Shown here: positions 1 through 10,186 of the stretch, piece after piece
Layout of the letters: each line of letters opens with the position of its first letter
Numbering within the stretch: position 1 is the stretch's first letter
Source: Flavobacteriaceae bacterium
Lineage (GTDB): Bacteria > Bacteroidota > Bacteroidia > Flavobacteriales > Flavobacteriaceae
Direction: 5' to 3'
Length of the DNA: 64,000 nt
Assembly: GCA_017858055.1 (NCBI GenBank)
Contig: JAFMCA010000004.1
Coordinates: 1 to 64,000, forward strand
The notes under the pieces: model-generated
Told to the model about the DNA's origin: nothing
The model's input: only the letters and a program-made list of their open reading frames with translations
Database searches by the model: none
Translations under genes and position numbers: made by a program

Positions 1-10
1 TGTACATCAT
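1..10 (-). CDS. actF: ActF start (partial, cut by window edge)
   Basis: Reading the minus strand past the actE stop there is a 15-base gap and then two consecutive ATG codons followed by TAC. Flavobacterial ActF proteins, the second NrfD-like quinol:cytochrome c oxidoreductase subunit, usually follow actE and begin Met-Tyr. Only three codons are visible, so the call rests on position and gene order rather than on protein sequence. Confidence 0.4.
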
Positions 11-25
11 TTGTTTTCCTTAATA

Positions 26-574
26 TTATTTAACTAACTTATTTCTTAATTCCATAACGTGTTGGGCTATTTGCCAGCGTTCTTCCGCGTTGACTTGACC
101 CGCATGAGATCCCATTGCATTTTTCCCGTACATCAACACGTGATAAATGCTTCCAGGAGTAATTTGTCTATCGGCATAACTCGGTACACCGAGAAATTTT
201 TCTCTGGTCATCAAAATACCTTGTCCGTCTCCTTTGGTTCCATGACAAACCGCACAATAGATTCCGTACAATTCTTTTCCATTGGCAAGATGCTCTTCTG
301 TTGCCATTAAAGGGGATACCAATTCAGCTTTTGCTGCTTCATACCCTTCGTTGGTGTCAGGATAGTCATAGGGTTGCCATCCTCTAGCCACTGTACCTTG
401 AACGGGTATCTGGGCTTCAATTCCATTAGCAAAAGCATCTGTATCAGCATAGGTTTCATATCCTACAGGCTCATACATGTTAGGGAAATATTGGTAATTA
501 GGCACGGAAGGATCAGCACAAGACTGCATTCCTAAAACAACAATTACGCAAATCAATAGGCCTTTATAACTCAT
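26..574 (-). CDS. actE: Alternative complex III subunit ActE, monoheme cytochrome c lipoprotein
   Basis: This is a 182-residue exported cytochrome c of alternative complex III, which passes electrons from menaquinol to periplasmic carriers or a terminal oxidase. The N-terminus is a lipoprotein signal with the acceptor cysteine at residue 19. A single CAVCH heme-binding motif lies at residues 107-111, and Met154 is a plausible distal ligand. Its stop is followed by the apparent start of actF, and its start codon directly abuts the actD stop, so it is translated within the act operon. Length, lipobox and single heme fit ActE of other Bacteroidota. Confidence 0.9.
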   Translation of the reverse strand: MSYKGLLICVIVVLGMQSCADPSVPNYQYFPNMYEPVGYETYADTDAFANGIEAQIPVQGTVARGWQPYDYPDTNEGYEAAKAELVSPLMATEEHLANGKELYGIYCAVCHGTKGDGQGILMTREKFLGVPSYADRQITPGSIYHVLMYGKNAMGSHAGQVNAEERWQIAQHVMELRNKLVK

Positions 575-1102
575 CTATTCTGGCTTTTCTATTATGGATA
601 CATCTATAGCTCCTGACTTTTTCAAAAGCGATTCAAGCTCTTTTTCATTGTCATGGATTTCGATTTCTACAAGAAATTTATCGTCTGTAGTTAGTGGGTT
701 TGGGTTTTCCGCTTTTTTGAAGGGCCACAATTTACTTCTCATATAAAAAGTAATTACCATCAAATGGGCTGCAAAAAATACAGTCATTTCGAACATGATT
801 GGGACAAAGGCAGGCATATTTTCTAAATAAGAAAAACTCGGCTTTCCACCAATATCCTGAGGCCAATCGTCAATCATGATGAAATTCATCATCGCAACGG
901 CTACACATAAACCAATACATCCGTAGATAAATGCCATAATGGCGATACGGGTTCCTTCCAATCCCATGGCTTTGTCGAGCCCGTGCACAGGAAATGGGGT
1001 ATACACCTCTTCGATATGGTGCTTTTCAGAACGAATCATTTTGACAGCACTTAAAAGCACATCGTCATCGTCGTAAAGGGCATGTACTACTTTATTACTC
1101 AT
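575..1102 (-). CDS. actD: Alternative complex III subunit ActD (DUF3341 membrane protein)
   Basis: This 175-residue protein has an N-terminal cytoplasmic part followed by two hydrophobic segments (about residues 53-75 and 98-120) and a charged C-terminus. That is the layout of DUF3341 proteins, the small ActD subunit of alternative complex III. ActD carries no cofactor and is thought to be structural. The start overlaps the stop of actC by four bases (1099-1102), indicating translational coupling. The order A-B-C-D-E matches known act operons, which makes the identification firm even though the protein itself has few motifs. Confidence 0.9.
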   Translation of the reverse strand: MSNKVVHALYDDDDVLLSAVKMIRSEKHHIEEVYTPFPVHGLDKAMGLEGTRIAIMAFIYGCIGLCVAVAMMNFIMIDDWPQDIGGKPSFSYLENMPAFVPIMFEMTVFFAAHLMVITFYMRSKLWPFKKAENPNPLTTDDKFLVEIEIHDNEKELESLLKKSGAIDVSIIEKPE

Positions 1103-2487
1103 GATTTACCGTCTCTTAATTTTTTATACTTCTCTCCAGAAGCTTTTAATATTGTTTTTACTTCAGCCTGAGCAATTACAGGGAAAGTTCGTGCATACAA
1201 CAAGAATAACACAAAGAAGAATCCTATGGTACCGATGAATATTCCGATATCTACAAATGTAGGAGAGAACATCGTCCATGAGGAAGGAAGGTAGTCTCTA
1301 TGTAATGAAGTTACGATAATTACAAAACGTTCGAACCACATACCAATGTTTACTACTATGGAAATGATAAAAGAGAACATAATACTGGTTCGCAATTTTT
1401 TAAACCACATAAATTGAGGAGAAAATACATTACAGGTCATCATGGACCAATACGCCCACCAATAAGGTCCTGTAGCTCTGTTTAGGAAAGCATACTGTTC
1501 GTATTCTACTCCGGAGTACCAGGCGATAAAGAGTTCCGTAATGTAAGCAACCCCAACGATTGATCCGGTAATCATGATGACAATATTCATCAATTCGATG
1601 TGTTGAACTGTGATATAGTTTTCTAGATTGGAGACTTTACGCATGATGATTAACAGCGTATTTACCATGGCGAAGCCAGAGAAAATTGCTCCTGCAACAA
1701 AATAAGGGGGAAAGATTGTCGTGTGCCAACCAGGAATTACTGAAGTGGCAAAATCAAACGATACAATTGTATGTACAGAAAGTACAAGAGGTGTAGCTAA
1801 TCCAGCTAAAACTAACGAAACCTCCTCAAAACGTTGCCAGTCTTTTGCTCTACCTGACCATCCAAAACTTAGGAGGCTGTATATTTTTTTCTGAAAGGGC
1901 ATTACAGCTCGATCACGAATCATCGCAAAATCAGGAAGTAATCCAGTCCACCAAAATACTAAAGAAACCGAAAGATAAGTAGAGATTGCAAATACGTCCC
2001 AGAGTAAAGGAGAGTTAAAGTTAACCCAAAGAGAACCAAATCCGTTAGGAATTGGCAATACCCAATAGGCTAGCCAAGGTCGTCCCATGTGAATAATAGG
2101 AAATAAACCGGCTTGAATAACTGAGAATATGGTCATGGCTTCCGCAGAACGGTTTATGGCCATACGCCACTTTTGTCTGAATAGCAAAAGTACTGCAGAA
2201 ATTAAAGTTCCTGCGTGACCGATTCCTACCCACCATACAAAGTTCGTAATGTCCCAAGCCCAACCTACGGTCTTGTTCAATCCCCATGTCCCAATTCCAG
2301 TGGAGATGGTATAAATGATACATCCAACTCCCCATAAGAAAGCAGTTAGTGCAATACCAAAAACAATCCACCACTGTTTGTTTGCAACTCCTTCAACAGG
2401 TGCGGCAACATCTACAGTAACATCATGGTAGGTCTTGTCTCCTGTTACCAGCGGTTTTCTAATAGGTGCTTCGTAATGCGATGCCAT
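1099..2487 (-). CDS. actC: Alternative complex III subunit ActC, NrfD/PsrC-like quinol-binding membrane protein
   Basis: This 462-residue polytopic protein has about ten hydrophobic segments and belongs to the NrfD/PsrC family of quinone-interacting integral membrane subunits. In alternative complex III, ActC and ActF are the two NrfD-like subunits, and ActC is the likely site of menaquinol oxidation next to the iron-sulfur subunit ActB. It sits 17 bases downstream of actB and overlaps actD by four bases. The soluble N-terminal tail of about 40 residues before the first helix is typical of the family. Confidence 0.92.
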   Translation of the reverse strand: MASHYEAPIRKPLVTGDKTYHDVTVDVAAPVEGVANKQWWIVFGIALTAFLWGVGCIIYTISTGIGTWGLNKTVGWAWDITNFVWWVGIGHAGTLISAVLLLFRQKWRMAINRSAEAMTIFSVIQAGLFPIIHMGRPWLAYWVLPIPNGFGSLWVNFNSPLLWDVFAISTYLSVSLVFWWTGLLPDFAMIRDRAVMPFQKKIYSLLSFGWSGRAKDWQRFEEVSLVLAGLATPLVLSVHTIVSFDFATSVIPGWHTTIFPPYFVAGAIFSGFAMVNTLLIIMRKVSNLENYITVQHIELMNIVIMITGSIVGVAYITELFIAWYSGVEYEQYAFLNRATGPYWWAYWSMMTCNVFSPQFMWFKKLRTSIMFSFIISIVVNIGMWFERFVIIVTSLHRDYLPSSWTMFSPTFVDIGIFIGTIGFFFVLFLLYARTFPVIAQAEVKTILKASGEKYKKLRDGKS

Positions 2488-2504
2488 AGATCTATTTTTC
2501 TAAA

Positions 2505-5500
2505 TTATACCTCGTCGGTATTTCTAACTTTTACGTGATACATTACATTCGGCTTGGTTCCGACATGCTCCAACAAATGGTACATACGGTCGTCTTGGTG
2601 CAATGCAGCAACTTTACTCTTTTTATCGTTGAGGTCTCCAAAGACCATTGCTCCTGTGGTACACGCTTTTGAACAAGCCGTTTGGAACATTCCGTCTTCA
2701 ATTTCTTCTCCTTTTAATTTGGCGTCCAGAATCGTTTTTTGTGTCATTTGAATACACATAGAACATTTTTCCATAACCCCTCTTGAACGAACAACAACAT
2801 CAGGATTCAACACCATTCGACCTAAATCATTATTCATATGGTAGTCAAACTCATCGTTTTTATTGTACAAGAACCAGTTAAAACGACGTACTTTATAGGG
2901 ACAGTTATTTGCACAGTAGCGCGTTCCTACACAGCGGTTATAAGCCATGTGATTTTGTCCTTGGCGACCGTGTGATGTAGCTGCAACTGGACATACGGTC
3001 TCGCATGGTGCATGATTACAATGCTGACACATCACGGGTTGGAAAGCAACCTGTGGGTTTGCAGCAGCATTTTCCATTTCTCCAAAAGTATTTAACGAAT
3101 CCCCAATACCTGAGATGTTGTCTTTGGTTTGGTTATCCCCTTCAAAAGAAGAGGCGGAAGAATAGTACCGGTCAATACGCAACCAGTGCATATCTCGAGA
3201 CTTTCTAACTTCACGTTTTCCTACTACAGGTACATTATTTTCAGCATGACAAGCAACAACACATGCCCCACATCCGGTACATGAATTCAAGTCAATCGAT
3301 AAATTAAAATGGTGCCCAATACTCCGGTCGAACTCCTGCCAAAGGTCCACCTCTGGTGAGGTGACATCAAATTCCATATGGTTTTTAGAAACCTGTGGCA
3401 TAGGGTTCCAATGGGTTTTGTCCTTGGTATTAAATACTTCAAGACTAGTCTCTTTAACAATGTCTCCACGACCCATTAGGGTATTGTGTAGCTGTACACA
3501 AGCAAATTCATGCTCTCCAGATTCAGCTTTTACTTCAACGTTTTGGACATTTTTAAAATTATCGTAAAGTGCATAGGCATTAACACCCGTTTGCATTTCA
3601 GCTTTAAGGCCTAAACGTTCTCCATAACCAAAAGAAAGACCAACCGTTCCATTGGCTTGACCGGGCTGGATAATTACAGGCACTTTTAAAGTAGTGGATC
3701 CAACAGTAACAGACGCATAACTTCCATTAAGTGCACCATTAGCTGTGTTGGTATTTTTCAAACCAAGTGCTTTAGCATCACTCATAGAAACGGTAAGGTA
3801 GTTGTCCCAAGAAACTCGGGTAATTGGATCAGGGAATTCTTGTAACCAAGGATTATTGGCCTGTTGACCATCTCCCATTCCTATTTTACTGTACAACACC
3901 AAACTCATCCCCTCAGCAGTTGCAGATCGAAGATTGCTCAGATTTAAACCTGAAAAATCTGGTGCCGCTACTTGAAGTGTATTTTCCGAGGAAAAATAGC
4001 CATCGTGGAGCGCTTTATTCCATGAACTTGATCCTAAAATCGATTCATTCCAATGGGTTTTAATTGCATCGTAGTATTTTGAATTCTTACCCGCTAATCG
4101 GAGTAAAACATCTTGAAATTGTTGGGTATCAAATAAAGGTCTGATGGTTGGCTGAGCCAGCGCAAAATGACCTGATTTAAATTCGTAATCTCCCCATGAT
4201 TCTAAATAGTGGGGGGTTGCAGCAACAAATTGAGAGGCTTGTGCCGTTTCATCAATTTTGGAATTGAAACTCAACGAAAATTCTAATTTTTGAATCGCTT
4301 CAGCAAGAACTGCTCCATCAGAAGAAGTAAACACAGGATTAACTCCCACAGATATAAGTCCACTAACGGATCCCGAGGTAATTGCACTTAACGCATTCTG
4401 AACTTGCGTTGCATTTCCTTGACGGATTAATTTAGGACTTGAGGGAATAAAGGCCTCACTTTGAAGAAATTCATTAATTGCAAGAACTACCGCTTGAGCG
4501 TTTTGATCATCAACACCAGAAACTAAAACTCCGTGTGATCCAGCCTTTTTTAAAGCTGCAATTGCTTTGTCTGCTGCAGGTTTTAATGCCTCAGATAGCG
4601 TTCCTCCTGAACCTCCAATAAGGCGATCGTGAATGTATGCTAAAATATTTTTTTGTTCTGCTGGTGTACAAGGAGTGCGATAATCCGCATTGGCTCCTGT
4701 GAGTGACAAATTGGATTCAAACTGAAAATGCTGAGACATTTCAGCTTTCCCATGAATGCGATGTGGAGTTTTGGAAATGCCATAGCCCTTCGCATAGCCT
4801 CCTCCTTGCCAATCTCCTAGAAAATCTGCGTCAACAGAAACTATAGTTTTTGCTTTTGAAAAATCGTAATCTGCAAGTGCTCGGACACCGTAATGCGCTT
4901 CAAAGGCATTTAAAGCAGCATCAGATGAAATGGTATCGTATATTACAGTACGTATATTCGGATATACCGAAATGAAATCTGAAATAATTTTTTTAGTCGT
5001 TGGACTAGGCAGTGTTGGTATGAGAAGAACAATCTCTTTATTACTTGCTGCCAATGCCTTTAGCATCGCTCCAACTCGAAGGTAAAAATCGTCCCAACTT
5101 ACGTCTTCTCCATTAGCTAACGGTCCTTGTAAGCGCAGGGTATCGTACAAAGAAAGTACCGAAGCGTGCATTCTCGCATTCGCTATTCCTAAAGTTGGTG
5201 CATCAGGATTGCTCTCCACTTTTATGGGTCTCCCCTCTCTTGTTTTGATCAAGACACTTCCAAAATCAAAACCATCGGCTATAGTGGTTGCGTAGTAATT
5301 GGCAACACCAGGTCGGATTTGTTCAGGCTGAACAACATAAGGTACAGATTTAATCACCGGACCTTCACAAGCTGCTATCGTTGCAGCAGCAGTACTAAAC
5401 CCGACATATTTTAAGAAATCTCTTCGTGAGGTACTACTTTCCTCAAGGGTTTTCTCATCACTCAAAAAATCTTCTGGAAGTTTGGATACAAACTCATTTT

Positions 5501-5576
5501 GCTCCAATTTTTGAATTGCTTGATCAGAAGGATCTAGTTGTGCAATGTTTTTCCAATAAGTTTTATTTGATGCCAT
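2505..5576 (-). CDS. actB: Alternative complex III subunit ActB, molybdopterin-oxidoreductase-like iron-sulfur protein
   Basis: This protein of about 1023 residues is the large peripheral subunit of alternative complex III. I chose the ATG at 5576 because the product then begins MASNKTYWKN as in homologs, and this leaves 20 bases after actA. The ATG at 5618 would instead overlap actA. Residues 50-56 carry a twin-arginine motif (SRRDFLK), followed by a hydrophobic stretch ending at Cys70. The middle resembles a molybdopterin oxidoreductase but belongs to a family that lacks the cofactor. The C-terminal third holds four cysteine clusters (CTGCGACVVAC, CQHCNHAPCETVC, a CVGTRYCANNC group and CSMC...CSKAC) expected to bind three 4Fe-4S centres and one 3Fe-4S centre. 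Confidence 0.93.
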   Translation of the reverse strand: MASNKTYWKNIAQLDPSDQAIQKLEQNEFVSKLPEDFLSDEKTLEESSTSRRDFLKYVGFSTAAATIAACEGPVIKSVPYVVQPEQIRPGVANYYATTIADGFDFGSVLIKTREGRPIKVESNPDAPTLGIANARMHASVLSLYDTLRLQGPLANGEDVSWDDFYLRVGAMLKALAASNKEIVLLIPTLPSPTTKKIISDFISVYPNIRTVIYDTISSDAALNAFEAHYGVRALADYDFSKAKTIVSVDADFLGDWQGGGYAKGYGISKTPHRIHGKAEMSQHFQFESNLSLTGANADYRTPCTPAEQKNILAYIHDRLIGGSGGTLSEALKPAADKAIAALKKAGSHGVLVSGVDDQNAQAVVLAINEFLQSEAFIPSSPKLIRQGNATQVQNALSAITSGSVSGLISVGVNPVFTSSDGAVLAEAIQKLEFSLSFNSKIDETAQASQFVAATPHYLESWGDYEFKSGHFALAQPTIRPLFDTQQFQDVLLRLAGKNSKYYDAIKTHWNESILGSSSWNKALHDGYFSSENTLQVAAPDFSGLNLSNLRSATAEGMSLVLYSKIGMGDGQQANNPWLQEFPDPITRVSWDNYLTVSMSDAKALGLKNTNTANGALNGSYASVTVGSTTLKVPVIIQPGQANGTVGLSFGYGERLGLKAEMQTGVNAYALYDNFKNVQNVEVKAESGEHEFACVQLHNTLMGRGDIVKETSLEVFNTKDKTHWNPMPQVSKNHMEFDVTSPEVDLWQEFDRSIGHHFNLSIDLNSCTGCGACVVACHAENNVPVVGKREVRKSRDMHWLRIDRYYSSASSFEGDNQTKDNISGIGDSLNTFGEMENAAANPQVAFQPVMCQHCNHAPCETVCPVAATSHGRQGQNHMAYNRCVGTRYCANNCPYKVRRFNWFLYNKNDEFDYHMNNDLGRMVLNPDVVVRSRGVMEKCSMCIQMTQKTILDAKLKGEEIEDGMFQTACSKACTTGAMVFGDLNDKKSKVAALHQDDRMYHLLEHVGTKPNVMYHVKVRNTDEV

Positions 5577-5596
5577 ATACTTTTCTTGATCGCCTT

Positions 5597-6910
5597 TTAA
5601 TAGTGACATTTTCCACATTCAAGTCCACCCATTTGGGCAACAGTTAATTTTTCTACACCGTATTTTTTGGAGAGTGCTTCATGTATTTTGGCATAATATT
5701 CATTACTCTCTACATTAACATTAGTCTCCCGGTGACAATTGATACACCATCCCATCGTAAGAGGGGAATATTGGTACATAATTTCCATTTCTTCAACGGG
5801 GCCGTGACATTTTTGACATGCAATCTCTCCAACCTCTACGTGCTGAGCGTGATTAAAATACACAAAATCTGGAAGATTATGTATTCGAACCCACTTCACC
5901 GGTTGGGTCTCCCCAGTATATTGCTGATTGGTTTCATCCCAACCTACAGCAGCATATAATTTTTTGATCTCTTTAGTATAAAAATCTTTGGTGTATCCAT
6001 TTTCAAGATCCTCTTCTCCGTTGTATTCAGCTATGTTTTGATGGCAATTCATACATACATTCAAAGACGGAATCCCTGAATGTTTGGAAACTCTTGCAGA
6101 AGAATGACAATACTTACATTCTATCTGATTTGCGCCTGCGTGAATTTTGTGAGAGTAGTGAATGGGCTGTACAGGCATATACCCTTGATCTACTCCAACC
6201 TGCATAAAATAACCGTAAACAAAATAAGCGCTACTTAACAACAAGAGGATGACGGTCACGAATATCAAAAATTGATTTTGAACAAAGGCCAACCATATTG
6301 GTGTTCTTTTAGGTTTCTCTTCAACGGTAATGTCAACTCCACTTGCCGCTGCAATCCGCAATAAGGTTTTCTGAACCAAAAACAACATGACAATGAGAAT
6401 CAAGAAAACCAATGATAAGGCAGCAAGGATGATGTTGTTACTCACTCCGGAAGAGGCCGTTTGTCCCACAGCAGCACCAGCCGAATCCGCGGCAGCTACA
6501 CTTGCTGGAGGAGTGTAATCTGTGTAAGCTATGATATTGTCGATATCCTCATTAGACAATTGAGGAAAGGAGGTCATTACAGAACCGTTGTATTCTTCAT
6601 AGATAGCAACAGCTTGAGCATCTCCAGATTTGACTAGGGCAGTACTGTTTTTAATCCAACTGTACAGCCACTCTTTATCGTATTTGGCTGAAACTCCTTG
6701 CAGGGCTGGCCCTACGGCTCTTTTATTGAGCTTGTGACAAGCAGCACAATTGGCGTTGAATAGTTTTTTCCCGGCTTGAACCGCTTCATCCTCCTGAGCA
6801 AGTGCATCGAAAGAATTGAAAAAACTGACTAGAATTAGTAAAGTAGGAAAAAGGAATTTAAAGGAATCCTTGATCTTGATCTTTTCAAATAAATGTGTTC
6901 GTATGTCCAA
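5597..6910 (-). CDS. actA: Alternative complex III subunit ActA, multiheme cytochrome c with N-terminal monoheme domain
   Basis: This 437-residue protein has a signal peptide ending near residue 38 and then a class I cytochrome c domain with CAACH at 55-59. Two hydrophobic segments follow (about 159-179 and 213-233). A C-terminal multiheme domain has five CXXCH motifs, at 265-269, 286-290, 365-369, 389-393 and 432-436. The pentaheme part corresponds to ActA of alternative complex III; the sixth heme is in the fused N-terminal domain. It is the first gene of the operon and has a TAAATTTG -7 element at 6933-6940 just upstream. It probably relays electrons from ActB toward ActE or the oxidase. 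Confidence 0.92.
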   Translation of the reverse strand: MDIRTHLFEKIKIKDSFKFLFPTLLILVSFFNSFDALAQEDEAVQAGKKLFNANCAACHKLNKRAVGPALQGVSAKYDKEWLYSWIKNSTALVKSGDAQAVAIYEEYNGSVMTSFPQLSNEDIDNIIAYTDYTPPASVAAADSAGAAVGQTASSGVSNNIILAALSLVFLILIVMLFLVQKTLLRIAAASGVDITVEEKPKRTPIWLAFVQNQFLIFVTVILLLLSSAYFVYGYFMQVGVDQGYMPVQPIHYSHKIHAGANQIECKYCHSSARVSKHSGIPSLNVCMNCHQNIAEYNGEEDLENGYTKDFYTKEIKKLYAAVGWDETNQQYTGETQPVKWVRIHNLPDFVYFNHAQHVEVGEIACQKCHGPVEEMEIMYQYSPLTMGWCINCHRETNVNVESNEYYAKIHEALSKKYGVEKLTVAQMGGLECGKCHY

Positions 6911-6932
6911 AGTGTTATTCTAAAATCCATGG

Positions 6933-6940
6933 CAAATTTA
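6933..6940 (-). promoter_or_regulatory. Candidate promoter -7 element for the act operon
   Basis: On the minus strand this reads TAAATTTG, a full match to the Bacteroidota -7 element TAnnTTTG, about 20-25 bases upstream of the actA start. I see no convincing TTTG box at the expected distance. Confidence 0.5.
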
Positions 6941-7012
6941 AATCATAGCTGGCTTTTAAAATACCTAATAAAACAAGATTTTAATAATTTATAATCATTC
7001 TAAATAAAAGAA

Positions 7013-7020
7013 TACCTTTG
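7013..7020 (+). promoter_or_regulatory. Candidate promoter -7 element for the SPOR-domain gene
   Basis: This reads TACCTTTG, a full match to TAnnTTTG, placed 44 bases before the ATG at 7065. The upstream box is not clear. It lies in the divergent intergenic region shared with the act operon promoter. Confidence 0.5.
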
Positions 7021-7064
7021 TTAAAACATTACCTATTAAAAAGAAAAAGTTGTTTTTTTGTATT

Positions 7065-7454
7065 ATGAAAAATAGAACGTTGAACACCTTGTATTTAGTG
7101 CTTTTTTGCGGAATTAGTTCCGTCTGTTTTGCACAAGATTCAAAAGTTGTGATTAAACAAGATCCTAAACTGGACAGTTTACTCAATCAAAAAATAGCGC
7201 TTGATCGGGAACGGTATGCAAACGAGTATTTCACATTACAACTCTATTACGGAACCTTGGAGGTTGCGAATGAAACTTTAGAAAAAGCTACAGAGGCGTT
7301 TCCACATATTCCAATGGACTTGAGTTTTGAAACTCCAAATTATAAAGTACAAGCTGGAAAGTTTAAAGATAAAATCCTAGGATTAAAAACCCTTGATACC
7401 GTCAAAAAAGTATTCCCTTCCGCCTTTTTACTGACTCGTAAATCAAGAAATTAG
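7065..7454 (+). CDS. Secreted SPOR-domain protein
   Basis: I chose the second ATG (7065) because it gives a clean signal peptide, [20 protein letters not shown] followed by CFAQ. The ATG at 7050 would add five hydrophobic residues in front. The mature part of about 105 residues ends in a SPOR-like segment (FTLQLYYG at the start, YKVQAGKF in the middle, AFLLTRK at the end). The SPOR fold binds denuded peptidoglycan glycan strands, often at the division site, so a periplasmic cell-wall role is likely. The gene converges on infB and the two 3' ends overlap by four bases (7451-7454). Confidence 0.75.
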   Translation: MKNRTLNTLYLVLFCGISSVCFAQDSKVVIKQDPKLDSLLNQKIALDRERYANEYFTLQLYYGTLEVANETLEKATEAFPHIPMDLSFETPNYKVQAGKFKDKILGLKTLDTVKKVFPSAFLLTRKSRN

Positions 7455-10144
7455 AGCGATTTTTTTACGGCTACTTCTTGGAAGCATTCTAGGACGTCGC
7501 CCTCTTTGATGTCGTTGTAGTTTTTTATTTGCAGACCACAATCGTAACCTTTAGCAACTTCTTTTACATCATCTTTAAATCGTTTCAGAGAGGAGAGTGC
7601 CCCAGTGTAAATAACAACCCCTTCCCGAATAATTCGGATTCCAGAATTTCTATAAATTTTACCTGTGGTGACCATACATCCAGCAATGGTTCCGATTTTT
7701 GAGATTTTAAATGTCTCTCGAATTTCTGCATTTCCAGTAATTTCCTCACGCATTTCAGGAGACAACATTCCTTCCATCGCATCTTTAATGTCGTTGATGG
7801 CATCGTAGATAATAGAGTAGGATCGGATATCTATCTCTTCTTTTTCTGCAATCATTCGGGCATTACCCATAGGTCTTACATTAAACCCTATCACTATAGC
7901 GTCGGATGCTGAAGCGAGAAGCACATCGGATTCTGTGATGGCTCCAACTCCTTTGTGAATAATTTTTACTTCAATTTCGCCTGTAGAAAGTTTTTGCAAA
8001 GAATCGGTTAAAGCTTCTACAGAACCATCCACATCCCCTTTTAGAATAATGTTGAGTTCTTTAAATTCACCCAATGCAATTCTTCTTCCAATTTCATCCA
8101 AAGTGATGTGTCGTTGTGTTCGTACACTTTGCTCCCGAATTAATTGAGTTCGTTTGGCGGCAATTTGTTTCGCTTCTCGTTCGTCTTCCAATACAAAGAA
8201 AGAATCCCCGGCTTGAGGAGCACCGTCTAGTCCTAATATTGAAACTGGAGTAGATGGAGGGGCATCTTCCAAACTTGTTCCGCGCTCATTGAAGATTGCT
8301 TTTACTTTACCACTGTGTTTTCCAGCTAATAAATAGTCTCCTATTTTAAGGGTCCCATTTTGAACTAAAACAGTTGAAACGTATCCCCTTCCTTTGTCCA
8401 AAAAGGCTTCTACAACAGTTCCTTTAGCCGTTCTGTTTGGATTGGCTTTAAGTTCGAGTAATTCTGCTTCAAGTAGAACTTTTTCGAGGAGTTCTTTTAC
8501 TCCTGTACCTTTCAGTGCAGATACCTCTTGAGATTGAATTTTTCCACCCCAATCTTCAACCATTAAATTCATCCCCGCAAGACCTTCTTTGATTTTTTCA
8601 GGATTGGAGTTTTCTTTATCAATTTTATTAATGGCAAATACGATAGGAACTCCAGCAGCTTGAGCGTGGCTGATCGCTTCTTTTGTTTGTGGCATGATAT
8701 CGTCATCTGCAGCTACCACAATGATAGCTAAATCCGTGACCTGAGCTCCACGAGCACGCATGGCGGTAAACGCTTCGTGACCGGGGGTATCAAGAAAAGT
8801 AATCTTTTGACCGTTTTCTAATTCCACACTGTATGCGCCAATATGCTGTGTGATTCCACCCGATTCTCCTGCAATTACATTCTCATTTCTGATGTAATCC
8901 AGCAAGGAAGTTTTTCCGTGATCAACATGACCCATAACGGTTACTATGGGTGCTCTTGGTCTTAAATCTTCTTCTAGATCAACTGTTTCGTTGATATTTT
9001 CTTCTTGTTCAGCCTTTTCAAAAGTTACTTCAAAGCCAAACTCATCGGCAACAATACTTAGGGTTTCTGCGTCTAGTCTTTGGTTCATCGTAACCATGAT
9101 TCCCAAACTCATACAGGCAGAAATAATTTGTGTAGAGCCAATGTTCATCATGGTTGCTACTTCACCTACGGTAATGAATTCAGTAACTTTCAACACTTTA
9201 CTATCCGCAGCGATTTGGGCCATTTCTTCCTCCGATTTCTGTCGGTGTTGCACCCTTTTATCTCTTCGGTATTTCGCCCCCTTGGATTTGGTTGATTTTC
9301 CTTGAAGTTTTTCTAAAGTTTCGCGGATTTGCTTCTGTACTTCTTCCTCTGTGGGCTCTTCTTTTTTGACTACCGCGGGTCTGTTTCTCGACTGATTCCC
9401 TCGGGTATTTGCTGTTTTGTTATCGGTTCTACTGCTAGGAGAAGGTTTTACATCCTTACTTATTCTTTTACGCTTTCTTTTTCGCGCGTCTTCAACCGTT
9501 TTCTCTTTTTTGTTGACCTCATCCAAGTTAATGGTTTGCCCAGTTTTCTTAGGCCCAGTCAATTTTTGATACTGTGTTTTTAACGTTTCATTTTCTGCCT
9601 CTGGAGCCTTCTCCTCCGCATGGGGTTCTTGAACTACTGGCTCTGTTTCAGCCACTATTTCTACTTCTGGCTCGGAAATATGAACAGGAGCTTCCTCGAT
9701 TTCTTGTGGCAAATCAGCGGCCACCTCAGGAATTATTTCAACTTCTTTTTCTTGAGGTACAACTTCTTTTTTAGCTGGTCTTTTTAAAGCTTCCAAATCA
9801 ATTTTACCAAGAGATTTTGGTTTTTCAAGAGCAACTCTGTTTGTTTTAAGAGATTCTCTTTTTGCGATTTGGTCCAAGCGTTCTTGCTCTTTCTTTTCCT
9901 GAATGATTCGAAGCGTTTCTTTCTCCTTGCGCTTTTCCTCACTCACTTCATGGGAAGCTACCTTTTTGGATTTGTCCGTCTCAAATTCATCCAAAAGTGT
10001 GGTATACACTTCTGTGGTGATTTTGGTAGTCGGACGCGCATCGATTTCAATTCCTTTTTGATTCAGAAATTCAACAGCACGGTCAAGGGAGATATTTAAT
10101 TCCCTTAACACTTTGTTTAGTCGAACACTGGGTTGGTCAGCCAT
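7451..10144 (-). CDS. infB: Translation initiation factor IF-2
   Basis: This 897-residue protein is the GTPase that places initiator tRNA on the small ribosomal subunit. It has an IF2 N-terminal motif at the start, a long charged low-complexity linker rich in Glu, Lys and Arg (about residues 60-330), and then the GTPase domain. That domain shows G1 GHVDHGKT, G3 DTPGHE and G4 NKID. Two beta-barrel domains and the C-terminal fMet-tRNA-binding domain follow. Length and layout are normal for Bacteroidota. It is the last gene of rimP-nusA-infB, 42 bases after nusA. Confidence 0.98.
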   Translation of the reverse strand: MADQPSVRLNKVLRELNISLDRAVEFLNQKGIEIDARPTTKITTEVYTTLLDEFETDKSKKVASHEVSEEKRKEKETLRIIQEKKEQERLDQIAKRESLKTNRVALEKPKSLGKIDLEALKRPAKKEVVPQEKEVEIIPEVAADLPQEIEEAPVHISEPEVEIVAETEPVVQEPHAEEKAPEAENETLKTQYQKLTGPKKTGQTINLDEVNKKEKTVEDARKRKRKRISKDVKPSPSSRTDNKTANTRGNQSRNRPAVVKKEEPTEEEVQKQIRETLEKLQGKSTKSKGAKYRRDKRVQHRQKSEEEMAQIAADSKVLKVTEFITVGEVATMMNIGSTQIISACMSLGIMVTMNQRLDAETLSIVADEFGFEVTFEKAEQEENINETVDLEEDLRPRAPIVTVMGHVDHGKTSLLDYIRNENVIAGESGGITQHIGAYSVELENGQKITFLDTPGHEAFTAMRARGAQVTDLAIIVVAADDDIMPQTKEAISHAQAAGVPIVFAINKIDKENSNPEKIKEGLAGMNLMVEDWGGKIQSQEVSALKGTGVKELLEKVLLEAELLELKANPNRTAKGTVVEAFLDKGRGYVSTVLVQNGTLKIGDYLLAGKHSGKVKAIFNERGTSLEDAPPSTPVSILGLDGAPQAGDSFFVLEDEREAKQIAAKRTQLIREQSVRTQRHITLDEIGRRIALGEFKELNIILKGDVDGSVEALTDSLQKLSTGEIEVKIIHKGVGAITESDVLLASASDAIVIGFNVRPMGNARMIAEKEEIDIRSYSIIYDAINDIKDAMEGMLSPEMREEITGNAEIRETFKISKIGTIAGCMVTTGKIYRNSGIRIIREGVVIYTGALSSLKRFKDDVKEVAKGYDCGLQIKNYNDIKEGDVLECFQEVAVKKSL

Positions 10145-10186
10145 ATAATTATATCTATTTGCAAAAATAGGAATTATTTTTGCAGT

